Source: Orthonyx spaldingii (lineage: Eukaryota > Chordata > Aves > Passeriformes > Orthonychidae). Taken from it: a DNA stretch of 64,000 bases. A model generated the notes under the pieces. That model saw only the letters and a list, made by a program, of their open reading frames with translations. It made no database searches and had not been told where the DNA came from. Location of the stretch: positions 1,131,386 to 1,195,385 of the forward strand of contig VZTJ01004779.1 of NCBI GenBank assembly GCA_013397795.1. The letters run 5' to 3'. The position numbers and the translations under genes are program-made. Positions within the stretch are counted from its first letter, which is position 1, and each line of letters opens with the position of its first letter. This document shows positions 1 to 13,995 of the stretch, piece after piece.

Positions 1-3000
1 CAGAGAAGCAAATCTGGAGAACAAATCTTTCCAAACATGTGGCAATGGAGCCTGATGAATGTATTTCAAGCATACTCCTTCACAGAAACAATGCTGGCTA
101 AAGCCTGGGTGAAAGAAGCTGGCAAAACCTGGGACCATTATTAACTGCCTCAAAAAGGCCTCAATGCCCCATGTGTCTTTCCCTCCCAGGCCCAAAAATA
201 TCAAGGAACAGCAAGCAGTGTGTTGTACAGTGACAGCAGAAAGCAGCCAACACAATCTGGTTATTCACCTTCAGAAGCTTCTGTAATTGCATAAGCCTCC
301 AGTGACTGCTGGGGTTTTTTTATCAAACCCAAATTAAAAGTACATAACCATCAACTATTAGCCACTAAGTGTTCAGGGAAGATTTTGGTTGTAAACACAC
401 ACGATATAGAACAATGTGGGAGAGGTAGTTTGAGAATTCCCATTCTTTTAGTTTATTTAAAAAAAAAAAATCAAAAGTTATGCAGCACTACGGGCTTTGT
501 TTATCCTTGGGTGCAGCTACAACTGAATACAAACAAAAACATCTGAAAAATCTTGTGGCCAAAAATGCACCCAGAAAATATATGACTGATTGTTTGGGAA
601 TACAATGCTTTTTCTCCCATCAAAAAAAACCAAACATTGATCAAAAAATTGTCTAGTCACCAATGAACAAGCACATTTTAACTGAGCACCCAAATTTTAA
701 GATGAGCTTTCTTTTCTGATTATTGTGCTCTGAATATTATTATATATTTAGTATAAATTTATATTTTCTTTTCTTTGAGAAAGTCAACTGCATGCTGTCA
801 AAAATTTGTTTGTTTCCAAGACTGTTTTTTACATATTAATTAAAAACAGTCACAAAAACTGTTATTCTAAGCTGAAACTTCTTCCCCAAAATTTACTCTC
901 AAAGTATATCTCTGAAGCTATTTATTGACTGGTCCTCCCACTGTGGAACACCCCCTTGGACTTTCTAGAGTCTAAAGGTAATAAATTGTGGGGTTTGTTT
1001 TTTTTTGGTTTTTCCTCTGTTCAGTTAGAAATGCCAAAATTATTATCTAAATGGAGAAATACAGTCTTCAGATAATATAACTAGCATTCATCCTGCTGCA
1101 CAGCTGTGGACATTTCCAACATTTACTTTTCACATTGCCATAATGTAGGTCCATTCACAGGTAGAAGAGTCACACTGAACTAGTTCTCGTGTGTTGGTGA
1201 AATTGCATTGTTAAAACAAATCTAGTAATTTCTGCACTAAAAACAATATTAAAGTGCATTAAACAATTAACTCACTTTTTCCTTGTAAAAGTCAGATTTC
1301 TTTCCTAGAGAATCAAAATAAAAGTCTAACCTGTGCAGCAATGAAAAGGACTCTAATTTTAAATATCTAAAAGAACCTATAATTTATTCAATTATCTAAA
1401 GTTATCCCAGGCAAAGACTGAGAACAACAGATTCTTCCATCTTGGCTCTGATCCAAAAGTTAAATAAAAATTTTATGGTGAATGCACATCTTTTAGATAG
1501 CATTAAAGCAAATCAAAAACCCTTGAAACTTAGTATGCGTGGCAAAAAACCATTAACATTCTGCAAATTTGGTAGCAGATCTACCAGTAGTATATCAACA
1601 AGCAGTCCTAGTCTCCAAGCTGATAATACATCCTCTTTTCTGTACAAGGATCAATCAGATTTACATATAAACTTGTTAGTTGCAGTGCTTTAGACAGACA
1701 TCAGCTAAAACACTCTAGTAACACATAATTATCGGTTTCTATAAACCAAGGAAATTCAGAACAAAAGCAATTCCTATAATCCAGCTAACTCCTGCCCTCA
1801 GGCAGTTGCCTTGCATGATGACTATGAAGTCTGTATTCTGCTGTACCTTGCCAAGTTTACTTTCAGTATTAAAGCAAATTAAAAGAATATGAGCAAGAAG
1901 GAAAATATATGCAAACAGTACATAGAGTATCTGGGAAAGGAACTTCTTCTGCCAATTGGTGTCCAGTTTTATAACAATGCATACAGCAACAATTTTCTTG
2001 AAGAATTAAAAAAAAATAATTTTCAAAAAAATCATCCTATTTCATTTAGTTTTACCTAAGATAATAGTTTCCTTTATAACACTAATCCTCTGCTTCACTT
2101 CCTTATGAAATAAGATCATTTGTAAAACATTTAGTTTGGGAAAAAAAGTGAAAAGTTTAAAAATCCAAATTATTTAAATACTTCAAAACTGCAGGGAAAT
2201 TTTAAATTTTTTTATTTTTCAATTTCAAAATAAAGCACATCACTATTTTCATGATAGGGACCATGCTACAATAAAGGTTTACTCTCATATATAAGCCAAC
2301 AGGGCCTCAGTCCTGTTTCACATCTTTGCACATTACTGCTGAACATTAACAGGAGTGCTAAAGCTTATAATTCCTGATAAGTAACAACATTGCCATCTAA
2401 AAATTCCTTGAACAAATTCAGGAATTGTAAGTCTGCTGATATTCATCGCTGTGCATTATTTTGAGTGCTTGGGAATATATCAGCAAAATGTAACTCTCAC
2501 TATGATTTAATGGTAACCTAGGATATGGCAAACAACAGATTCCAAATAAAGACTTTGGAGATAGATTCAATTGATTCAAATTTAGCTCACAAATTTGTTT
2601 AGACTAAACACATTCCATATAAATAGTTATCCAATTTAACAAAAAGGGGGAAAACCACTCTTCTTACATCACATATATAGCATTCCTAAATAATTCCTAA
2701 ACTAGAAACCTTACCTTTAAAATGGTTAAACACAGGTATGATGCCTATGCATAAAAAGTATCTATTTTTTCAATAACATAAAACTTCAATTAAAAAAAGT
2801 CAGATTTCTCCTATTTTTGCTATATTTCATTCTTCTTAATAAGTGAAACACTATTTTACACGAAAATAACTTGTCCTGCTAAACACATTGAACTAAACAA
2901 AGATATTGTCTATAGAAATGAGATACTGATTGCAGTTTCACGTCCCTTTCAGTCCTTGAATCTATTACCTTGGAATTCATGTTCATCTGAACATCAAAAA

Positions 3001-3705
3001 ACATTTCCAAAACAAACATACAATGAATGTTTGAAGTCTACCTTCTTAGCACCTCATTTAGAAACTTAGTGTTTGAGCCAATTCTGCTTAAGCACATCAG
3101 AAATTTTTCTCCTGACTTTAACTAGTGTTTAGCATTAGTCTAAAATCCCTTGTCACTTGTGCTTGAGTTACACAGGGAAAAAAAATCTGAAAGTAATAAT
3201 AATGCATGTTTCACCAAATATTAACTGCTTCTGCAGAACTGCTATTTTTAGTCCTGACCCATAAGCCCAGAAGAATACAATGAACTTTAGAAACCAGGCA
3301 GTACCTGCATTACTCATATTTTAACTATTATAAAATTCTTCTTGAAGAATACAAACATCTTGGAATTAATGGAATGTTTCTTGCCCATCACATTTCAAGA
3401 CCATAGTCAAGTGGGATCCCACGATGCTGTACACAAGGACTTCAACTGACTGTAATTATTATGCAACAATATTGATGTAATCATTAACATTCTATACTGC
3501 TAAATACTTGGAATAGAAGCACAACATAATCCATAACTCATACTGAGTAAAGAAAGATACTAATCAGCTGGTACCCTAATAGAGAAGAGAAATATCATTT
3601 TAAGCTCAAAATAGTGTACAGAAAAATGTTGCAGTCAAACGACTCTTTTTGCATTTTCATCCAGACTCTATCAGTATTCTCTCTCTGCGTCTTGATGATT
3701 CTCAC
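1..3705 (-). other. DMD: DMD intron 17, 5' part
   Basis: This is intronic sequence downstream of the exon 17 donor (gtgaga). It is AT-rich with scattered short A and T runs. I see no exon, RNA gene or clear transposon in it. The short open frames here have no recognisable similarity. Confidence 0.85.
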
Positions 3706-3881
3706 CTCTTCCTAATTTCTGAATCCACAAGGAGTTGCCTTTTTTTGTGGGGTGGAGGTGGTGGGAGTTCCTCTTTAGCATGCTTAACCAGGATTTGCTC
3801 TCTTGTGGTCACCATAGTTACAGTTTCCATTACAGTGGTCTGTGTTAGTGATGTCTGAGTGGTAGTGACAGCCTGCGAAAT
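3706..3881 (-). CDS. DMD: DMD exon 17 (hinge 2)
   Basis: This 176-bp exon equals the human length and runs from phase 0 to phase 2. The protein begins ISQAVTTTQTSLTQTTVMET, continues TTREQILVKHA and the polyproline segment EELPPPPPHKKRQ, and ends DSEIRKR. This is hinge 2, human residues 665-723, a proline-rich flexible break in the rod between R3 and R4. The acceptor is tacttctcacag and the donor GAG before gtgaga. Exon 18 should lie further to the left, outside the window; nothing resembling it is seen in positions 1-3705. Confidence 0.97.
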
Positions 3882-6800
3882 CTGTGAGAAGTACAAAAAC
3901 AGAGGTCATACATTGTTTGAAAGATTTCAGTAAAGATTGTTTGGAGGAGCAATAGAAAATAATGAGAAACTGCTCTCATCTGATCATAGCTGACCTTCAG
4001 AAAAAACCAACATCATACGCAACTCAAACCAGATTGTTTTATCTGACTCAGGCTGTGTGAATGAGATACCTGCAAAAGCCAATATCAAAATCAGAAAGGA
4101 TTTTAATGAATTTATGGCTTCCTGTAATCCATGCTGAATGAAGAAAAGAAATGAATGGAATTTTACGATGGAATTGAACGATAGCAAATATATAAAATGT
4201 TACTATTACTAAATGTTACCATTCCCCCAGTCTGAAAATTTGCTCCTTGAGAGGTGATAAAGGCATGACCATGGCACTAAATTACCAATTATTAGTCTTA
4301 CCAGTTAGAAAAATTTTCAAATGGAATGCAATTCACCATCCTACTTACATGAAAAGGCAGTCAACTTTCTGCCTGGAAATCTTAAATTAGAACACTTGCA
4401 CTATAAGGCAAATTAATTAGCATCAGTTTTATTCCATAATTAAGAAATAATATTAAGAGGTCACACTAGATATTAACACCTATGGTATGTAACACTGTAA
4501 ACACTACCAATCTAATGCATTTAGCTTTGCTCCACTAATATGAAAAAAACAGTGTCTAGATCAGCTGCATTAAAAAAAAAGAGTGATTAGAAATGTTTTT
4601 TGCTCATATTTGTTTGTACACTACTTGTGCATGTACTGCCCATTTATGCTTCTTTCCATATAACACCAAACTAGAAAATTCCAAACCAAATGTGGGCAGC
4701 TGTTCTTAAATCCCTTAACTCAGGAGAAATAGGTCACTTCTTTTTTTGATTTTGTCAGATGATGGCTCATTTGTCAAAATGCTCTAGTTACAGCTCCAAT
4801 GACCACCTCACAGGTTAAGGGCAGTGAAATGGAAAATAAAAGAAAGAATTTATACCAGGAGTAGAAAAAGTTGTGCACCAGAAAAGGTCGGCTTCTTTGT
4901 TTTTGCTAATATGCAAGGATTAGAGTTTCTAATTCAACAACAGGAATGCCACTAAGTCCATGAAACTATAAACAGATACATAAATTATCTATTACTTCTT
5001 GCATCAGAAACTCAGTAAGAGAATTTAGTCAGCTAAGCTATTGAGACATAAGTTCTTCTATAAACATTGAAGAGGTAACCAGGTCTAACACCTTTCCCAC
5101 AATGCTTTCTTGCATGGAAAAAGAAAAATAGAATGACAAGGAAAGGGAAATACTGTTAGCAAACAGCCTCTTCCCAGCAGACAACATCAGTAAAGCCAAG
5201 AAACCTGAAAAAAAATCCCAACAAATTTCTGCCAATTTTGCTGAATTCTTCACATGGCAAAAGTCTTCCTGTCCTTTGTCCAGGCTGCCAGTGGAAGTGA
5301 TGAGCAGGGAAGGGCTTTGTCACTGTAAATTGTCAGCATGTCCTACAAAGAGCAGGTAACCCAACTGTGCTTCCACCCCTAGAAACAGGCAGTTTAGGTT
5401 TTAGAGCAGACTCTGGACTACTCAGAAGACTATAAAATTTTGATTCAGAGTAGATTTTTTAAAAATCTATGGATTCATTATATCAATTGAATTAGCTGCT
5501 TGTGACCTGCAGGGATTTAGCTAATGTATGGACTACAAAATTCTTTGGAAGAGGAAAGCACCCAGTTGACTTTTTAATCACTACAGTTTTATGTAGTAAC
5601 ACCCTTGCTTTAGTTCTCTCAACAAGAGGTATTGATTTTGATTTTTTTTTCTACAGAAATTATGACAATATTAAGTCAGTATTTCCATATATTTTTATCG
5701 GAAGTTAGTACAGGATTATTTTTAATTTTATTTTAATTAATTAGAGGACAGAAGGAAAAACAAGTTAAAGCTTCTGATGTCTAGTGTTCTATGAAATTTG
5801 AGGATAGAACCTGATGGCACCCTTCCCTAAGCTGACTAGATATAAGAACAAAAATAATTTCTTGCCTATTATATAATTTTGGGTACAATCTCTCTGTCCT
5901 CTTCTCATAAAAACCTTATTACACTCCGTTTTATCTAAAAATCAATGATAGGATGATATTTCTGACACCCAGGGTCACATCCTGCCATGTTTTCATTTGT
6001 TAATCAATACCAGGGCCGAGTTTCCAGTGGAGAAGGTATAACACAGAATAAACCACAACTAGGACACTGTAGGAATCATCTGCAGCGTAATATCAATTAC
6101 ACAGCAGTAGCAGCTTCAGCTGGAGATGGGGAACTGCATTTCCAGAGCTGCTCAGAGCAGTCAAGTCACGATGTTGTGGAGGGTAATGACTTATATGTCA
6201 AAACAGCAAAAAAAAGTGGTTTTCATGCTTAATCAACAGGAGTGGAGGTTAAATAGTATATGCTTCAAAAGGAGAATGGAGATGTGTATTTGAAGTTCAT
6301 CATTATTCTAATTAGAGACAGGGTAAGACTAAAAGGTAGATTGCAATCTTACTGTGCAAGATGAAGTTAGTTCAGATTTAAACTGCATACAGTTTAGGGG
6401 GTAAAAGGCAATTGTTAAAAATATTAAGAATTACAAAAACGAAGCAACTTTTATTGACTTACCTGGGAAAAAAAAGGAAGGGAAAAAAAAATAAAAAACC
6501 CAACAAAAAAACCACAACACCTCTTTAATCACCAAAGTGGTGTGTTTCATGTATTATTCAAAAATGGTGCAAATAATAACTGTATATTTTCTTCATCCCT
6601 CTCAGTCCCTGAATAGCAAATGTGATTCTGAGAAGGGGCTAGACTAGGGCTTTAACCCACTAGAAAATCATATGGAAAGTGCTAAGGTGACTCACAAGGC
6701 TGCACATTAAAAGGCTTTCAAAACACAACGCTTGCCTGCAGTTTCACATCAAGCCCATCTGAGAAACATGTTAAACTCATCTCTTTCCAGAGTAGACAAA

Positions 6801-9560
6801 CTCAAATCTTTTTCATCGTCTATAGGCAAACATATGCACAATGTGCATATAGCACTTCAGTAGTTTTATGTCATTTTATTTCTCATTTATACAGCAGCCA
6901 ACCTTTAATGCCAACATTTATTACTGTCTTTGGAAGTGCCCTCTGTCCTGATAAACTCATAATTTTCCTTTACACTCACTTTTGGAGCCGTCATCTGTTC
7001 TTTGATGAAATTTATCTATGTGAGTGGGGAAGTTCAGATGAGGAATGGTGTCTTCTTTAGTTTGGAAAGATTTTCAGTACAACTTAGTGGAGCATAATGA
7101 ACTCAGCAAAGCTGGGTTTAGAGTTTCTGGAAGCTAAGCATCTGGCCTAAGCAAGTTGTCCTTGTCCTTGATTCCACTGTGTGGTCAGTGAAGGAAAGCT
7201 GACATTTTCATGATGAGGACAAACTGCTTTTTAGAGGTATTTCTCTCTCAGCCTTGCCATCCAGCCATTTGTAGCAGAAGCTTCAGCCATGTGTTCTGAT
7301 TAGATGCTTGAATTCAAGAGCAATTAATTCAGCCAAATGTGGGAGGACTCATATCCTACTTTCTGCACCTTTCCTTTGGGATTTATAACTACTTTATATG
7401 TCTAGCTGGAGAATCATCTTTGAACTGAGCCTGAGGTTGTCTCTTCCATTTAATTTCTTATTTTGTTAACAAGTTAATCATTTAGTGACACTTTATTAAG
7501 AGAAAGAGGGGAAATAACTAAGGGCAAAAATGTAATTATGAAGGTACTATGAAAATTATCCATCATAGAATCCTTTAGGTTGGAAAAGACATTTAAGATC
7601 ATTGAGTTTAACTATTGACCTAGCTCTGCCAAGTCCACCACTAAACCATGTAAAGTTAATTTTGAAGTCAATATCTAAGCCTGATGAATAAAACACACAT
7701 TTTATGACAGATTTTAGTGAAAAATATTCTGTTTATCACCCTATTCAAAGTCTCCTCCTCCCTAGTTCATGATTAGAGAGCATAATGAGATCTTGTAAAG
7801 GTATTTTTTTCTTGCAGTGTAAACACATAAATGAGCTCTGTAATGAATACATTGAAAAACCTCACTGAAATTATCTGCCCTGCCTAGGCAGAAACACCTG
7901 GTGACAAATACACCATCAGTATTTCACCGAAGATTTGTCTGAATAGTGTAACAGTGCCTTAGGAACAGGTCCTACAGTCAGCACTGACTGTGCAATGCTT
8001 CTGAAGGTGAAGCAATATTCCCATGACAGCACCTCCGTCCCCTCTGCTCCTTGGAGGAAAAGCCTGTTTGGGGAATGCAAAGCCTCCCCCAGCTGTGTTG
8101 ATCTATGTTTACAGCCTCAGGACTGCTCATTTTGCTTTCTGTAATCTAAGTGCCATTTTCAAAACTAGTATCTGCTTTTAGCAGTGATCACCAAGCTAAG
8201 CAGCTCTTGAACAATTTGGAGTGACTTACTAACTTCCTCAAATTATGTGACCCTAGCCATGCTAAATTCAAAAATGAATCTCTGGAGTTTTCTTCTGCTT
8301 TGAAACAAGAGGTTTCTTAGAGCAAATATACTATAACTAAATCATATTTTCAATTCATAAATACTGTGTACAAAATATGGTTTTTCTTTCTGTTACTAAG
8401 TGAAATTGTGCCCTTCACCCATTTTCTTCCCTTTTATTCTCCCAAACTGGTTTTTTCAACTTCATCTGATTTTTCTAACTATCACAGAGCAAACTAAAGT
8501 ATTAAGGTGTGAGTTGAAAGCAAGGTTATTGAGAGGGATCCAGACCACTACATGAAGCATAGCAGCTTTTATTTCACTACCCAAACATAATTTGGTAGAA
8601 GTATTAATATAGAGCACCAAAAAAGGGCAGCGTGCTCTTCTCCTCAAGGAAATTGAATCATACTGACCAGAACTGTGAGAGATCTGCATGGACAGGACAG
8701 AGGTACCTGCTGTAACATTCTGTGCTGTGTAATTAAAAAGCCTTAATAGCCATTTCCATTTTACCAGTCATACAATGACAGCTCAAAAATAAGCCATGAG
8801 TGAGATAATGGAATGGAAGAAAGTGAATTGATTTGGGTTTAAATCCAGTAACAAGAAGATGCTAACAAGATATCTAGGCAAAGTAATTGGATATGGGCTT
8901 GGGTACTACAACAGAGCACTGAATTTTTTTACCTGCTTTAAAACCTCAGTTTCTTTTTTTAATATTTTACAGTTAGTATAAAATAGTCAAAATAATAGCA
9001 GGTTATATTTTTTTCATTGGCACTTTGGTTACAGGTATAGATTGACTTCTTTATTTTTCCAAGAAATTTCTCTTTTTTGTAGCATCTCTTTTTAATCTGT
9101 ACATCAAGATACCATATGGGGAAGTAAAATAGCAATCAATTATAAACTTTTACTGCTGAAAAAAACCTAATTTCACTTAGACTAGCAAACAGTTCTTGCA
9201 CTAATTTAAGACTATGTGCCATTTCATAGAGACAGCTATTAAAAAGTGTGTTATTATAGGTTAAAAATAAATTAACTGGAAAAGTATTTTTATTATGGCT
9301 TGTATCATCCCTGAAAACATAGTTAACAACCCAAGAAAGTAATCAACACTACACAGAGAGATTAAAAAATAAAGAGATAAACAAAATTCTGGAAAGTTAT
9401 ATTACAGATGTATTATGCTGTCCTAAAAATAAAATATGTCTTAAGCAATCATGCAAAGGAAAAAATTAAAACAAGAGGACAAACAGCACCAAAGATACTT
9501 CAAGCATTTGACTGTCAAAGGATTTGATTGTCACAAACTGATAAAATTGGTTTTACAAAC
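3882..9560 (-). other. DMD: DMD intron 16 (5679 bp)
   Basis: This intron lies between the exon 16 donor (gtttgt) and the exon 17 acceptor (ctcacag). It is unique-looking AT-rich sequence apart from a short CR1 tail near 7.6 kb. No other gene is visible. Confidence 0.9.
7564..7652 (-). mobile_element. CR1 retroposon fragment (3' end)
   Basis: About 90 bp match the antisense of an avian CR1 3' end. The segment runs from an atagaatc motif through ttggaaaagac, aagatcattgag and ctgccaagtccaccactaaa, text typical of the last 100 bases of CR1. It is truncated at the 5' end, as most CR1 copies are. The element lies in the same orientation as DMD. Confidence 0.8.
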
Positions 9561-9740
9561 CTGTTTAGAATTGCTCTCCACCTTCTGCACGAGGCTATCC
9601 CAGCGCTGGGCAAAATTTTCAAGGCGACTTTCCAGCTTTTGAGCCACTACTTTATTTTTCACAGCTACAAGGAGATCTTGGCTGAGCAACTTCAGTTTAC
9701 TCATCATTTGCCTTTTCATTTCTAGATCTCCTTTTAAGAT
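9561..9740 (-). CDS. DMD: DMD exon 16 (spectrin repeat R3)
   Basis: This 180-bp exon equals the human length and is in phase 0 at both ends, with 60 codons. The protein begins ILKGDLEMKRQMMSKLKLL, continues SQDLLVAVKNK and NFAQRWDSLVQK and ends NSKQ. It matches human residues 605-664: the second half of spectrin repeat R3, with the conserved Trp in QRWD. The acceptor is tttgtttaacag and the donor CAG before gtttgt. The Met at codon 9 is internal and does not start a protein. Confidence 0.97.
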
Positions 9741-10104
9741 CTGTTAAACAAAGTAACAGAAGGAAGAACATACATTCATACACAAAAAAAAAACCAAACC
9801 AAAACAAAACAAAAAACCAAACCACCCACAAAAAAGAAATGCAACAAACTTAGAGGAAAAATCATAAGGAGAGCATCATAAAGAGCTGAAAATGGGTAAT
9901 GCACCTATAGCTTCAGGTGGTGACATGAATCAAAAAGCTATCAGTTGTGTTACAGGAATAACCTTAAAACTGCACTAATCTTAACAACTATATCACCACG
10001 TCAAACAATCTTTCTTTAAAGTTTCAATGTACTTTGTTATATATTGCATGTTGAAAAAAAAAGTTTCCTAGAAAAATAATATTCAATCCCAAGCCAGGAT
10101 TAAT

Positions 10105-10172
10105 ACAAACAAACAAACAAACAAACAAAACCCAAACAACTCCCCACTCCAAACAAACAAACAAACAAAAAA
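10105..10172. repeat. (AAAC)n microsatellite, interrupted
   Basis: Two blocks of caaa tetramers, about 24 and 20 bases long, are separated by a short C-rich interruption. A/C-rich low-complexity sequence also occurs about 300 bp to the left. Confidence 0.9.
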
Positions 10173-13100
10173 CCCAAATAATAAAAAAAAAGCACTGCCA
10201 AGGGATCTTGAAATTTCTGAAATTGATACATGCAAACCTGCCTATGGAACAGGCTATTCACAGATCCAAGGATCATCCATAGCTCCAGTTCTTACCTGGG
10301 TTTACTTTTTGAAGCCTTAACTGGTTTTCTCCACTGATTTCCATTCCTTAAACATGCATTCTCTACACCCTAATCTGTGCTAACCATGGTCAGACTCTGA
10401 AATCTTTATGCAGCTGTGGACTGCATTCTAATCCCCAAGGCATGAAAGGGATAGCCAAACAAGTGGTTAGATAACAGAATTTAGTCTATATGTAGACGTA
10501 TAGTTTCCTATAGCTTTATAATTCAAAATTGTAATTAAAAATACACTTCAGCAAAAGAAAGATTGTCATCAGTACTCTTACTACTCAGATGTGATTTGAA
10601 ACATCATAACTACTAATGGTAGGTACAGCTAATATCAAAATTTAAATTGATATATCCCTGAGAAGTAGATGCTAATTTTATTTTGAAGAATCTGTTTTCA
10701 GAGTAGTAGGAGATCTAACAGATGGAGGAAAGTAGATGTAAACCAGTTTAGCATGTTAAATTTCAGGCACTGTTATATTTGACCTTTTTTTACACCTACA
10801 GTGTCAGAAAAAGCTCATGTGGAAGCCATCATGTACACTGACTGGAAAAATAAAAAAATGGTGTCCTGTGAGACATTAGTTAGTTCTGAAGAGCAGTGTT
10901 TGATTTCCAACCACATCAGCTCACAACAGCTGTATAAAACACCAATGAGTTCAGCACCAATCCAAGATACCTGGAGCACAGGTAGGAAGTGAAGCACAAA
11001 GACAAGGATGCTAAAAATTTCTCTCCAAGATACTGCTCACTGCAACTTAATATGCTTTTGTGATAGCTGCAGTCAATCTGGAAAACTATACTGGGAGATT
11101 CTGTTTTCACATTTCTTCATTGAAAACCTGCTAATGTGTCACAATAACCAAAAATATGCTCCATGGTTTTTTTCAGTACAACAGACCGAAAATAATAACA
11201 GTAACTGAAAAATACGTAATTTGCCAATTTGGAAGACAAGAGATGGTAGTTTGCTTTATGAAATTAATTATCAAATATATCAGTCATCACTTCTGTCAAG
11301 TATGTAGTGTAAACCCTGATATTTAAATGTTATAAAGTGATTTCCTTATTTTTGGTAATGTGGTTCTATTTTAGGGGGGGTTAAGTTTTTAATTCTTGCT
11401 TTTTCCTTTTCCTTAAATATCAAAAACTTACTTTGCTTACTGTAATAGTCTAATCAGCAACACTCACTGTAAAGTAAGTTTTCAGCGGTTAAGAAATGTA
11501 TTCCAGTCAAAAATAGTGTAATATCTAACTTATTTTCTATAATTATTTGAAAAAAAAAAAAAAAAGAAAAATTTTACAGAATACAAAATGCAGGCCTAGG
11601 ACATGAAAACCATCTATCAAGCCTGTGCCATACACAGTACCAAAAAAAAACCCAAAAAAATCTAGCTTTTCTGACTTTTAAACCAGGAAGATCCCAGAAG
11701 AGAGTTGATGACAAAGAAGATAAAATTTTCACATATAAATTCTGAATAAACCCTTTGATATAAACTGCAGTCTGTGGAGGACCCCACACCAGAACAGGCA
11801 GATGTGCTCCGAAGGAAATTGTGACCCTGTGGAGAGCCCACACGGAAGCAGGCTCCAGTCTGTGGACGTTAATGTGATATAAAAGTCAAGTTTTCTCCTA
11901 CTGTGAACAGTATCTCGACAGACTTATTTCACTTCAATCACTTTAGAATGCTTAGGGCCTTGTAGGAAGGTTGAAGAATTTCAAATCAACAGCCATGATG
12001 TTAAATGGTTTAATAAATTATCTTCAGAAATTTCCTTCAGGCTTAAGAGTGTGGCTAAAGAACAAGACTTTAATTTGGCCATGTTCTACATATAAGAGAG
12101 GCAGAAAACATAGGTCGGAAGCTCTTGTGCTGTACCGCAATATCAAACTTAAAATTCTTAAAGTCTAACAGGAACAACTAATGATGTAATTTCCTGCTGG
12201 AAATGATTGAGTAACTGAGGGACCAAGTTATCCGATTGCTAAGAATATAAACAATTTTATACTAAGTGAAAGGATATATTTTTATTCCCTCACAGACTCA
12301 CTTTTACAATTCAGGCCTAAATAAGAGTGATTCTTGGTGACAGCTTCTCCTCTACTACATTCAAACACATCTAAGTCCAAAATAAAATACACCAAAAGAC
12401 AAGCACAACGTGCATGTCAGGGTCAGGACAGCATAATCCCATTTTTCCCTATTTCTAAAAGCCAGTACTAGAGTAGAAGAATATATCCCCTGAAAAAAAA
12501 TTTCACGTGGCTGATGTATATGACAAATTCCTGAAGGTTCAGACAAGGTAAAATAGTAAATCTTCATACACAAAACTTCTGGCAATTTGGCATTGTGTGA
12601 ATGTAAAAATACATATTCACTGGAATTTGGAAATGACTGCTACTAGGTCTAAAACCTGATAGAGGAATTCCAAAAGTAAAAGCTATTTTTCTGCTGCAAA
12701 TCAAAAACCCTAAAGAGGCAGTGTTCTTCTAGCATACCACCAATATTTAAATACCTAAACTACTGCATTACTCATCATGTTTCTAAAAAGATCAAAGTTA
12801 TTCATGTGTAATAAAAATAAAGTTGCCATTAATAAACTCCACCTGTTCTGTTAAGGATGACATGATTCTTGTTGAGGTTCAGGGCTATGGAAAAATAATT
12901 TTATTTGCTATTTTATTTTGTTCACTCTGTTTACAGAAAGACCACAATTATTTCATGACAACAATGCTTAACAATTTAAACTGGCAGCATAATTTTAACT
13001 TCATAAGAGTTTGTATTGATTTCATTAATGAAATTTATGAAAACATTATGAAAGTGTTTCCTTCTTAATATCATATTTTTAAGCAGTTCTGAGAGGTATC

Positions 13101-13336
13101 CAAACTGACTCTATCCTTAACACTTGCAAACCATTAATAGTCTGCTACTTCACAATTTATAAAACACATTTCAACCCTTGGTGCCTGTGTCCTCTAACAA
13201 CCTTCTGAAATCCAAAAGTACAATTTTTAAAATAAATTTGAATATCTTGTAATACATTTTTCTTCATGAAAGTACTCTAAAGCATCCTGAGTTGTCTCTA
13301 ATCCATTATGGGTTAAAAGCCTAGCTTGAAGTCAAT

Positions 13337-13397
13337 TTCAAGATTGCTCACATTTTTCTTTCAAGATTTTTTTTCATTTTTTTCAAGATTGCTCACA
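13337..13397. repeat. Local direct duplication of a 16-bp segment
   Basis: The segment ttcaagattgctcaca occurs at 13337-13352 and again at 13382-13397. A T-rich stretch with a partial copy (ttcaagat) lies between them. It is a small local duplication with no evident function. Confidence 0.7.
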
Positions 13398-13865
13398 AGA
13401 TTGCTAGAATTTCCAAGCAGTACATACACTGAGGTAAATATATGTTTTCCTTCCTTTACAAAGAAGTTGATTTAATCCTAAGTAAACTTTAATCAAAATC
13501 CAAGTCTGTACCTCTAAATGCATATTTTTATTAACCCCTAAAGAGTTGCAGAAGGAAAAAGAAGGGAGGGGAGAAAAACATGTGGCAGTGTAATGATTAC
13601 AATATCTCAAGAATAAGCTAAAAATCAATCTTTTGGTTCTTACATTAACTACTTAGTCTGTAAGTTTATTTTTTTTTGAAGTTTATACCTTTGTTTATGC
13701 GAGGATAAAATAGAGTAAATTTTATCATCATTACAGTTACTTAAACCTCAGAAACATCATGGTATTTTTATTGACCCAGAGCCTGAATATTTCTACTTTT
13801 AATACAGAATGATGAGAAGGACATAAATCCTAAATTAATTTTAAAAAATCTTAGGTCGAGCCTTG

Positions 13866-13995
13866 GACATATATATAACCAAGATATGTATATTGAGTAG
13901 TAAATAATGAATGAACTATATATAATTAATTGATATGTCATTATATTTATTATTACTTAATAATTAATAATAGCTAATTAGCAATAAAGAACTGT
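13866..13995. repeat. AT-rich low-complexity block
   Basis: About 130 bp are made almost entirely of A and T, with many short self-complementary words such as atatat and aattaatt. No gene feature is visible. Confidence 0.6.

Noticed and set aside
1..3705. DMD exon 18
   Set aside because: I looked on the minus strand for its expected start (LDVD...ELHSW) and found nothing similar; it must lie left of the window.
10105..10172. CRISPR-like spaced repeats
   Set aside because: The units are simple AAAC tetramers with one interruption, in a vertebrate intron.
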